From Chitinispirillaceae bacterium (lineage in GTDB: Bacteria > Fibrobacterota > Chitinivibrionia > Chitinivibrionales > Chitinispirillaceae): a stretch of 21,423 nucleotides of DNA. The notes under the pieces were generated by a model. The model saw only the letters and a program-made list of their open reading frames with translations, searched no databases and was not told the DNA's origin. The translations under genes were made by a program, and so were the position numbers. The DNA is taken from assembly GCA_016932075.1 (NCBI GenBank), contig JAFGDP010000001.1:1-21423 (forward strand), written 5' to 3'. Below are positions 1 through 6,630 of this stretch, in pieces (the stretch's first letter is position 1; every line of letters begins with the position of its first letter).

Positions 1-84
1 CCATTTTGTGGTCTTTTTGTCAAATTGAAAAAGGCCTGAATTCACTGCAATTAATGCCCGAACGTTCAGTGATTACAGAATTAA

Positions 85-510
85 GCACTTTTTAAGAGTT
101 CTAATCAAACCAATTTAAAAAAAACTACTAACAAAACGTATTTACGAGAAAGCACCTCAAAACCGGGGGGCATCGCCTTTCTTACGCAAAACAGGGTCGT
201 CCACGCCCTGGCTGACTTCAGCAGATCCATTGCACTGAAACGAGATTATTACGATGCATTGAATAACCGGGGAGTGATCTATGTGTGGCAAAGGGAATAT
301 GATAAAGCCATCGCGGATTTTACACAAGCACTCAGAGCCAATCCTGGTTATGCCATGGCATATACGAACAGGGGTATCGCTTATATGGCAGTGGGAGCCG
401 ATGATCTGGCTCTTCGCGATTTTGAGAAAGCGATCACATTGGATCCTGCGGATGTCACTGCAATGGAAAGGCTTAATCAGCTTACTCATGGCACTCAAAG
501 GCGCAATTAG
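85..510 (+). pseudogene. TPR-repeat gene remnant, 5'-truncated
   Basis: The frame is open from just after a stop at 82-84 to the stop at 508-510. It encodes about two and a half tetratricopeptide repeats: a degraded one at about 169-240 (GGIAFLTQN, then LADFSRSIALK), a clear one at about 250-345 (ALNNRGVIYVW, then AIADFTQALRANP) and another at about 352-450 (AYTNRGIAYMA, then LRDFEKAITLDP). The NRG and DF.KAI..DP signatures are typical of protein-binding TPR solenoids. There is no ATG; the only plausible internal starts are TTG at 259 or GTG at 274, neither with a clear ribosome binding site, and both would begin inside a repeat. Upstream DNA is AT-rich with stops in frame. I therefore read it as the 3' end of a longer TPR gene that lost its 5' part. 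A short translated protein from TTG 259 (83 residues) cannot be excluded. Confidence 0.55.
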
Positions 511-572
511 CATTCTGTCTGTGCTAAGGGAGGTTGCAGGTAAACATCTTTGTCGATACCATAATCCGCTCA

Positions 573-592
573 TTGCCCTTTCGGCGGGGCAA
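573..592. other. small hairpin after the TPR remnant
   Basis: TTGCCC (573-578) pairs with GGGCAA (587-592) around an 8-base loop. No T-run follows, so it is not a convincing intrinsic terminator. Apart from this and the next hairpin, the 235 bases between the TPR remnant and the regulator gene show nothing recognisable. Confidence 0.3.
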
Positions 593-645
593 AGAGAAAA
601 AGAGCAGGTTCGGGTGTTGTCAAAAAAATAATAAAAATACCCTTC

Positions 646-669
646 AAAACAGCCATTATTGCTGTTTTT
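646..669 (+). terminator. possible weak intrinsic terminator
   Basis: AAAACAGC (646-653) pairs with GCTGTTTT (661-668) around a 7-base loop, and T669 follows. The stem is AT-rich with only a short U-tract made mostly by the stem itself, so termination would be weak. It separates the TPR remnant from the regulator promoter region. Confidence 0.35.
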
Positions 670-723
670 GCTACGAAATCGTTGTCATTTTTATTAAAAA
701 AATCCACTTTTTTTGCTTAATTT

Positions 724-745
724 TGATTATATTATCTAGCACCCT
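724..745 (+). promoter_or_regulatory. -10-like element and very short leader before the TIGR02147 gene
   Basis: TATATT lies at 728-733, with TG at 724-725 suggesting an extended -10 type. The start codon is at 746, only 12 bases after the hexamer, and no Shine-Dalgarno-like sequence is present. If the hexamer is used, transcription would begin near 740 and leave a leader of about 5 bases. No consensus -35 box sits at the right distance. Confidence 0.4.
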
Positions 746-1561
746 ATGATAGACCTGTTCTGCTATACCGATTATTGCGCCTATTTACGTGACTTTTACG
801 AGGAGAACCGTAAAAAACACCCGTTCTTTTCCTACCGTTTTTTCGGGTCCAAGCTTGGCGTGGACGCTGGAAACCTGGTGAAGATCATTCAGGGAAAACG
901 ACATCTCTCTTCCGCCGGCGTGAAAAAATTCATCGAGTATGCGAAATTGTCCGGCAGAGAGGCCAAATATTTTGAAACGCTCGTGCTGTTCAAGAAGGCA
1001 AAACGCGAGCAGGAGAACAAGGTTCTGTTCGAAAAACTCATGGCAATCCAGCGGATTGATCCCTACCGTCTGGAGCCGATGCAATATGAGTTTTACCGTG
1101 AGTGGTACCATACCGCAATACTGGCGCTTCTTCATACGGCGCCCTTCAACGGTGATTACAAGGCGCTGGGAGCGGCAACGCGGCCGGCCATTTCAGCTAA
1201 GCAGGCAAAAGAGAGCTGTGAGCTCCTCATGCGGCTTCATCTTATAAGGAAAGAGCGCGACGGCCGGCTGGTGCCGACCAACAATGTGATCACCACGGGC
1301 GAACACTGGAAATCGATCGCGATCCGCTCGTTCCAGGAGCAGAGCCTGAAGCTCGCAGCAGAGGCGTTTGACCGTTTCAGGCCGGAGGAACGGGACATTT
1401 CAACGGTGACGATTGCCGTGACACGAGAAGATCTGGAGGAAATAAAAAAAATTACCAGCGAGTACCGCCGCACGGTGCTCCAGATAGCGTCGGCCAGCGA
1501 CAGGGCCGATCGGGTTTATCAATTGAATATTCAATTGTTCCCTCTTTCCGCGCGGACATGA
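746..1561 (+). CDS. TIGR02147 / DUF4423 family protein, probable DNA-binding regulator
   Basis: The 271-residue protein opens with the family signature (FCYTDYCAYLRDFYEENR, residues 5-22). Residues 29-70 then resemble an Xre-like helix-turn-helix (FGSKLGVDAGNLVKI, then GKRHLSSAGVKKF). The rest matches the general build of the DUF4423 region, including a winged-helix-like stretch near residues 150-180. The TIGR02147 family is a paralogous set first defined in Fibrobacter succinogenes and also found in some other bacteria; no biochemical role is firmly established, so regulation is inferred from the N-terminal fold. The start is fixed by alignment of the N-terminus to the family. It is followed after 21 bases by a lipoprotein gene and probably forms an operon with it. 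Its own 3' coding end holds an 18-bp perfect palindrome. Confidence 0.85.
   Translation: MIDLFCYTDYCAYLRDFYEENRKKHPFFSYRFFGSKLGVDAGNLVKIIQGKRHLSSAGVKKFIEYAKLSGREAKYFETLVLFKKAKREQENKVLFEKLMAIQRIDPYRLEPMQYEFYREWYHTAILALLHTAPFNGDYKALGAATRPAISAKQAKESCELLMRLHLIRKERDGRLVPTNNVITTGEHWKSIAIRSFQEQSLKLAAEAFDRFRPEERDISTVTIAVTREDLEEIKKITSEYRRTVLQIASASDRADRVYQLNIQLFPLSART
1520..1537. promoter_or_regulatory. 18-bp perfect palindrome, possible operator
   Basis: The sequence CAATTGAATATTCAATTG is identical to its reverse complement. It lies inside the last codons of the regulator gene and 45 bases before the lipoprotein start. A second dyad, CGGACAT-G-ATGTCCG at 1553-1567, spans the regulator's stop codon. 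A perfect palindrome this long is unlikely by chance at any given position; an operator role is inference. Confidence 0.4.
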
Positions 1562-1582
1562 TGTCCGGGTAGTGGTGGCAGT

Positions 1583-3205
1583 ATGAAGGTACGGCATTAT
1601 TCAGCAGCAGCGTGCATGACGGCACTGTGTGCGGCTGCGCTGTTCACCGGATGCGGCGACCTTTCTCTTGCCGAAGGCGGATTCGGCTCGGAGACCACCA
1701 ACGGCATCGTCATGGGGATTGCGATGCTTCCCGACGGTTCCGCGTCGTCAGGCGCCCGCGTCACCGTGCGCACCGCTGATTTCGTGCGTGAGGATTTCCC
1801 CCGCAGCGTGAACAATCATACCCGCGGCGATGTAATCACCGATTCGAGCGGTGCCTTCATGATCGATTCGCTGGATACCGGGAGTTACATCGTTGAAATC
1901 AACAATGGCGTTTCTCATGCAGCGATGAGCGAATGCCGCATCGCCTCTGAAACGCCCAAAGTCAATCTTGCTCACCGGATCCTGCTTCCGTATGTCACTA
2001 TTGTCGGGTGGGTTGATCCGCAGCTCATACCCGGCGAGCAGTATGTCCAGGTGGTCGGCCTCGACCGGCTCGTGCCCGTGGACTCGGCCGGCAGCTTTAT
2101 CGTAAACGACCTTCCATCCGGAACGCTGCAGATCAGGATCGCGGCAAAGGACACGGTGGTGCATCAGGTGTTTGATAAGGTGAGCGGCCTTCCGGGTGAT
2201 ACCGTGACCATAGCCCCGCCGGGATGGCGCCATTCCCGGAAGGTGTATCTCAATACGACCGCCACGGGGGCCGAGGTGTATGCCGATGTGGTGAAATTCC
2301 CGGTGCTGGTGCGTCTTGACACCGGAAATTTCAATTTCGCGGAAGCGCGGCCGGACGGGGGCGACCTTAAATTTACAAGATCAAACAGCATGCCCCTGCC
2401 CTTCGAGATCGAGCAATGGGACGGCGACCGGGGCATTGCCGCGGTCTGGGTGCTTGTCGATACCGTATACGGCAATGACAGTTCACACTATTTCATCATG
2501 CATTGGGGGAATGAAAACGCGGTGTCCGCGTCGTCGGGCGCAAGTGTATTCGACACGCTCAACGGGCATATCGGAGTGTGGCATCTTGGCGAAACCACTG
2601 ACGATGCGACCTGGCATGACAACGATGCAACAACCGGCAGCGCGCTTCCTGCCGATGGCATGATCGGTTCCGGCAGGCAGTTCAATGGAACCGACTCGCT
2701 TCGGATTGACGGCCTCCTCAATGAACCGCAGACCGTTACACTGAGCGCATGGGCGCGTCTTGACAGCGCAGGCGGCAGCGGGGCGGAAATCGTCACCATC
2801 GGCAATGCCTGCCTCCTGCGCATGGAGGACATCCGCACCGAACACGGCGCCATGGGGGCGTTTCATATGGCCGGCGACACGGTTTTTTATAATGTTTATT
2901 CGGGTAAATACCTGAAAAAAACCGGATGGCACCATTTTGCGTTCGTGATCGACAGCAGCGCCAGTTCCCAGGCGCTCTATATCGACGGTATTCTGAGCAG
3001 CCTTCACAACAGCAAAACGCCGATCAATTACACTGAGACCGGGAAGAACACCTGCATCGGAAAACATGGAAACGGCAAGAACAACTATTATTTCCGTGGG
3101 GTGATCGACGAGGTCAGGATCAGCTCGGCGGTCCTGAGCGCGGACCGTGTCAAACTTGAGTTTATGAATCAGAATGAAAACAACGTCTTGGTCGTTCAGA
3201 GATGA
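1583..3205 (+). CDS. Secreted lipoprotein with carboxypeptidase-regulatory-like, DUF2341 and LamG-like regions
   Basis: This 540-residue protein starts with a signal peptide ending in a lipobox-like LFTGC (Cys24). Residues 38-110 resemble a carboxypeptidase-regulatory/Ig-like fold (GIVMGIAMLPDGSASSGARV, then SGAFMIDSLDTGSYIVEI), with a second copy at about 138-195. Residues 214-312 match DUF2341 (WRHSRKVYL, DGGDLKFTRS, PFEIEQWD, ending HWGN). Residues 328-515 are a concanavalin/LamG-like jelly roll (IGVWHLGE, WHHFAFVID, LYIDG, GVIDEVRIS). LamG folds commonly bind carbohydrate or protein ligands, so a surface glycan-binding or adhesive role is plausible but not shown. It sits 21 bases after the TIGR02147 gene; such regulator-lipoprotein pairing suggests that the first gene controls the second. 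No strong ribosome binding site is visible (GGTGG at 1573-1577). Confidence 0.8.
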   Translation: MKVRHYSAAACMTALCAAALFTGCGDLSLAEGGFGSETTNGIVMGIAMLPDGSASSGARVTVRTADFVREDFPRSVNNHTRGDVITDSSGAFMIDSLDTGSYIVEINNGVSHAAMSECRIASETPKVNLAHRILLPYVTIVGWVDPQLIPGEQYVQVVGLDRLVPVDSAGSFIVNDLPSGTLQIRIAAKDTVVHQVFDKVSGLPGDTVTIAPPGWRHSRKVYLNTTATGAEVYADVVKFPVLVRLDTGNFNFAEARPDGGDLKFTRSNSMPLPFEIEQWDGDRGIAAVWVLVDTVYGNDSSHYFIMHWGNENAVSASSGASVFDTLNGHIGVWHLGETTDDATWHDNDATTGSALPADGMIGSGRQFNGTDSLRIDGLLNEPQTVTLSAWARLDSAGGSGAEIVTIGNACLLRMEDIRTEHGAMGAFHMAGDTVFYNVYSGKYLKKTGWHHFAFVIDSSASSQALYIDGILSSLHNSKTPINYTETGKNTCIGKHGNGKNNYYFRGVIDEVRISSAVLSADRVKLEFMNQNENNVLVVQR

Positions 3206-3214
3206 ACGAAGAAG

Positions 3215-3265
3215 GGGGAAAGACGAGGGGAGAAGTAGGGGAGGAGTAGGGGGATGCAGTAGGGT
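3215..3265 (+). repeat. G-run tract with AGTAGGG repeats, possible G-quadruplex
   Basis: The + strand carries runs of 3-5 G separated by 7-8 bases, with AGTAGGG repeated at 3234, 3245 and 3259. Four or five G-runs in about 45 bases could fold into a G-quadruplex with longish loops in the 3' untranslated region of the lipoprotein mRNA. No coding potential is seen between 3206 and 3422. Confidence 0.45.
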
Positions 3266-3271
3266 TGAAGA

Positions 3272-3316
3272 GTTGATGGGTGAAGGGGGATGTTCCAACC
3301 CCCGGATCCCATCAAC
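3272..3316. other. long interrupted hairpin between the lipoprotein and GH27 genes
   Basis: GTTGATGGG (3272-3280) pairs with CCCATCAAC (3308-3316). Inside it GGGGG (3285-3289) pairs with CCCCC (3299-3303), with a symmetrical 4x4 internal loop and a 9-base apical loop. No T-run follows, so it is not a standard intrinsic terminator. It could stabilise or process mRNA ends, or be a remnant of an intergenic repeat element. Confidence 0.55.
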
Positions 3317-3422
3317 CCCTTGACCCGGGAAAAGGCAAAATCGCAAAAAATATTATTAAGCGATAAGCGCAGAAGGCATTTTTAACGAGGCCATTCTATT
3401 CATAACAAAGGGAGGTAGCAGT

Positions 3423-5009
3423 ATGTGCAAGGTGAAGGGATTTTTATCATTCGGAGTAGGGGGGGTGCTTCTGATCCCGTCTCTCATCGTTGCCCTGGAC
3501 GACCGGGTCCAGGATCTGCCGGCCATGGGCTGGAACTCATGGAACTATTACCATTGTACGATCAACGAGTCCATAATTCTCAGTCAGGCTGTTGCCATGG
3601 CGAAAAAATCCACCACGGCCAACTGGGAAGGCAAGCTTATCAGCATGAAGGACGTAGGATATACATTCATCAACCTCGATGACTGCTGGGAAGGCGCACG
3701 GACCAATCGCATCCTCGACTACGATCACTCCAAATTTCCCAAAGGATTTCCATGGCTGTGCGATACAATCAGGGATATGGGATTGATTCCCGGTCTTTAC
3801 ACGAGCGCCGGAACCGGCACCTGCCAGCGCTTCCCTGCCCAGTACGGGTATGACTGGGAGGACGCATTCCAGTATGCCAAATGGGGTTTCCAGTATCTCA
3901 AAGAGGACTGGTGCAACGTGCCGTCGCAATATACGAACAAGGAGGGCGCCATCACCCTTTACAGCCGGTGCCGGGATGCGCTCAAAAAAGCGGCCGACTC
4001 GGTATATAAACTGAAAATATTCACCCCGGACGAGGGCAAGCCGCGGTATTTCACCTTCAGCCTGTGCAACTGGGGTGCCTACCAGTCCTGGACCTATGGC
4101 GAGCCCCTCGGCCACAGCGCCCGCATGTCCGGCGATATCGCGGCCAACTGGAATTCCGTGGTTGGCATAGTCAACCAGTGCATCAGCAACAATTGCGTTA
4201 TCTACAACCGGAGGGGATTTTACAACGACCCGGATATGCTGGAGGTGGGCAACGGGCTGAACACAACCGAAAACCAGGCCCACTTCGACCTGTGGTGCCA
4301 GATGCAGTCCCCGCTTCTCACCGGAAATAATCTGGCGACGATGAACAACTCGGTGTTTACCGTATTGACCAACCGGGAGGTCATAGCGATAAACCAGGAT
4401 TCCCTTCCTTATGGCGGAAGGCGGGTCCGCCAGGTAAACACGAACCTTGAACTGTGGTACAAACGCTGTCATACGAGGAGCGCGACAGGACAGGTCGTGA
4501 CCGATTCGACGAAGATGAAAAAATCCATCATTATCTTTAACCGTGCTTCCTCCGCAACCACCTATTCGGTCCGGCGCGCCGATCCTCTTGAGCTCGGAAA
4601 CACGGCCTTTATCGTCCGCGATCTCTGGCTCCACCGGGTGGTCGATACGCTCGAGACCGGCATGAGCACGTTGCCCGCTTTATCGGTTGCCGCTCACGGC
4701 ACCACGCATCTCCTGTTCACGCCGTATGATGCCACATCCATTGATGCTGAGATAAGCAGAATCTCCAGCAATCGGCTTGTGGATCTCATCAAAAGCAGGC
4801 GCACGGCTGGCGGATTTGAAGTGCTCGTGCCGTTCAGCGGAAACGTATCGGTGTTTGACGTCCAAGGCAAGCTGCTCGCCTCCTTTATCAGCGGAAAGGA
4901 TGGTCAGTGGTGCTCAGTCCCGGCACCTCATGCCGCGCGCGGAACGTTCATCGTCAAGGCTGCGGTCAAGGACCGTGTTCTCACCAAAGCGGTTGTCCTG
5001 GCACGATAG
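3423..5009 (+). CDS. Secreted GH27 alpha-galactosidase with C-terminal sorting-like domain
   Basis: The 528-residue enzyme starts at an ATG preceded by GGGAGG (3410-3415) and has a signal peptide of about 25 residues. The GH27 catalytic barrel follows: GWNSWN (36-41), INLDDCW (83-89), and YLKEDWC (158-164), where D162 is the expected nucleophile. RMSGDIAANW (234-243) supplies D238, the expected acid/base, and NDPDMLEVGN spans 268-277. GH27 enzymes are retaining and mostly remove terminal alpha-galactose from oligosaccharides or galactomannan; some act on alpha-N-acetylgalactosamine or arabinopyranose, which cannot be told apart here. After a beta-sandwich (about 335-435), residues 465-528 (VSVFDVQGKLLASF, ARGTFIVKA, ending LTKAVVLAR) resemble the type A sorting domain of the type IX secretion system, suggesting release to or anchoring on the surface. 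A barrel protein follows in the same direction. Confidence 0.92.
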   Translation: MCKVKGFLSFGVGGVLLIPSLIVALDDRVQDLPAMGWNSWNYYHCTINESIILSQAVAMAKKSTTANWEGKLISMKDVGYTFINLDDCWEGARTNRILDYDHSKFPKGFPWLCDTIRDMGLIPGLYTSAGTGTCQRFPAQYGYDWEDAFQYAKWGFQYLKEDWCNVPSQYTNKEGAITLYSRCRDALKKAADSVYKLKIFTPDEGKPRYFTFSLCNWGAYQSWTYGEPLGHSARMSGDIAANWNSVVGIVNQCISNNCVIYNRRGFYNDPDMLEVGNGLNTTENQAHFDLWCQMQSPLLTGNNLATMNNSVFTVLTNREVIAINQDSLPYGGRRVRQVNTNLELWYKRCHTRSATGQVVTDSTKMKKSIIIFNRASSATTYSVRRADPLELGNTAFIVRDLWLHRVVDTLETGMSTLPALSVAAHGTTHLLFTPYDATSIDAEISRISSNRLVDLIKSRRTAGGFEVLVPFSGNVSVFDVQGKLLASFISGKDGQWCSVPAPHAARGTFIVKAAVKDRVLTKAVVLAR

Positions 5010-5025
5010 AGTATGTATTTTACAC

Positions 5026-5053
5026 CAGGGTTTTCCCGTTTGGGAAAACCCTG
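5026..5053 (+). terminator. 12-bp hairpin after the GH27 gene
   Basis: CAGGGTTTTCCC (5026-5037) pairs perfectly with GGGAAAACCCTG (5042-5053) around a GTTT loop. It lies 16 bases after the GH27 stop. No T-run follows, so it may act as an mRNA 3'-end stabiliser or factor-dependent terminator. The remaining bases up to 5235 show no gene. Confidence 0.5.
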
Positions 5054-5235
5054 AGCACTTCTTGAAGACCGTTCCGGGAAGGCGGGCAGCGGCGGTCTCC
5101 ACACACACGGGGGCGGTACCCGTTTCTCTCCGGACGGATCATGGCGATCGACCATGCAACATTCCGTAAAGCATCTGCGCGATAAAAAGGAAACGGTATA
5201 GTAACCTTTTTCCTCATGGAAAGAGAGGTTGTCGT

Positions 5236-6561
5236 ATGTCTATTGCAAAAAACAGTGCGGGCGTATCAGCGATTGCGGCCATGATGCTGACGTTTTCCGG
5301 TTTTGGCCAGGAAGCAGAGAAGGAGGTCAACATCACCGGGTATTCGTCCTATTCGTTCGGCCAGGTAGTGCAGGGAAATGACAATCAGCCTACAGCCATG
5401 ACCAATGTCGACCACTATTGGTCGCATGAGGTGTACACAGGGCTGGGGTTTAAAGCCGTTCTCAACGAGAATTTCACCATCAATGCAAGTGTCGAAGGCA
5501 AGATGTGGCAACCCTATCCGGCGAACGAAACCCGGTGGTTCAAGCTGCGCAACTATTCGCTCTGGCTCGACCAGGGCAATGCGACGTATGCGTTCGGCGA
5601 TGTGGAACAACCGTGGCTGTCCATGACCATGGGGTATTTCAAGTACAAATACAATCCAGAGGCGCGAAACCTTGGCGAGCAGATGTTCAGGTCGCTTGCC
5701 TATCCCGGCATTATCATCAATTACTTTGATTTTCCGGCAAACCGGCTGCTCGGCTACAAAGCGCATTTTTCCCTGCTCGAAGACAATTTGAAGATTGATG
5801 CAATGCTCATAAGCGAATCCGACTGGTATCCGTTCGGCGATTTTTCTCCGGCCCTTGTCGGGAGCTATAAGGTGCTAGGCTTTGTGGAAATCGGCGGCGG
5901 CGTCGAACTGGCACGGCTGCTTTCAACGAACAGCAAAAAAACCACGCCGGAAAAACCAGGGAACATGGTAGTAACCGGGATCGACACGACAACGAACATG
6001 GTGGTGTTTGACAGCTCTTCGTATTACACCTTCAAGGCGGTTAAGCTCATGGGCCGGGTAACACTCGATCCGAAAGCCTTAGTTGAGGTACCTTTTTTAG
6101 GCTCAAACGATGGCAAAATATATGGTGAAATAAATGTGCTTGGCGTTGAAAATCAGCTTTTTTATTATGAGGACATTTCACAGCGCATGCCGATTTCATT
6201 TGGCGTTTATGTTCCGACCTTTAAAATTCTTGATGTCCTTGCTTTTGAAGCGGAGTATTACACCTCACCGTTCCAGACTGGGTACAAAGAACTAGTCGAG
6301 ACCGCAAGCCTTCCGCTTCCCGAAGATGCGAACCGTGCGGCGGACTGGTTTAATGACGATAAGGGCGCATCTTACAAGTATGATGACTGGAAATGGTCGG
6401 TATATGCAAAGAAAACCCTTATTCCGGGTTTTACTATAACCGGCCAGATCGCCCGCGATCATATGCGTACGACCTATGCCGACGGGTTGTTGAACTACAC
6501 CGAGGCGACCGCCCGTCCGGGCCAGTGGTACTGGATCATGAAGCTGGGGTATAACCTGTAG
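5236..6561 (+). CDS. Predicted outer-membrane beta-barrel protein
   Basis: The 441-residue protein begins with a signal peptide (cleavage likely near SGFG-Q25) and continues with alternating polar and hydrophobic strands rich in aromatic residues, for example ITGYSSYSFGQVV, FTINASVEGKMW, ATYAFGDVEQPWLSMTMGYF and FTITGQIARDH. It ends WYWIMKLGYNL, with an aromatic-rich final strand as is usual for barrels. I do not recognise a named family. Such proteins in this phylum are usually porin-like or structural outer-membrane proteins. The start has a good site (AGAGAGG at 5221-5227). A TATAGT hexamer at 5197-5202 may be a -10 element, giving it its own promoter apart from the GH27 gene. Its transcript ends at the strong terminator just downstream. 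Confidence 0.65.
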   Translation: MSIAKNSAGVSAIAAMMLTFSGFGQEAEKEVNITGYSSYSFGQVVQGNDNQPTAMTNVDHYWSHEVYTGLGFKAVLNENFTINASVEGKMWQPYPANETRWFKLRNYSLWLDQGNATYAFGDVEQPWLSMTMGYFKYKYNPEARNLGEQMFRSLAYPGIIINYFDFPANRLLGYKAHFSLLEDNLKIDAMLISESDWYPFGDFSPALVGSYKVLGFVEIGGGVELARLLSTNSKKTTPEKPGNMVVTGIDTTTNMVVFDSSSYYTFKAVKLMGRVTLDPKALVEVPFLGSNDGKIYGEINVLGVENQLFYYEDISQRMPISFGVYVPTFKILDVLAFEAEYYTSPFQTGYKELVETASLPLPEDANRAADWFNDDKGASYKYDDWKWSVYAKKTLIPGFTITGQIARDHMRTTYADGLLNYTEATARPGQWYWIMKLGYNL

Positions 6562-6593
6562 TCGCGTTTCAGCGGCGTAAAGCATTTTTTTCC

Positions 6594-6630
6594 GATCCCT
6601 TTTTCCCTGTTGAAAAAGGGATCATTTTTT
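6594..6630 (+). terminator. Strong intrinsic terminator of the barrel gene, overlapping the convergent gene's end
   Basis: GATCCCTTTTTC (6594-6605) pairs perfectly with GAAAAAGGGATC (6612-6623) around a 6-base loop. A T-run at 6625-6630 follows. On the minus strand the same T-run encodes the final two lysines of the convergent gene, and the stem covers part of its stop codon. The minus-strand transcript would have A-rich sequence after the hairpin, so termination is directional for the + strand. Confidence 0.85.

Noticed and set aside
2483..3346. Long open frame on the minus strand opposite the LamG lipoprotein
   Set aside because: It is a shadow of the + strand gene: low-complexity composition, no recognisable domain, and the + strand protein has a signal peptide and known domains.
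3537..4634. 365-codon open frame opposite the GH27 gene
   Set aside because: Shadow frame; the + strand GH27 catalytic motifs leave no doubt about the real gene.
5054..5196. Short gene between the GH27 hairpin and the barrel gene
   Set aside because: The overlapping small frames in this gap have no ribosome binding site, no recognisable motif and extend into neighbouring genes in the wrong frame.
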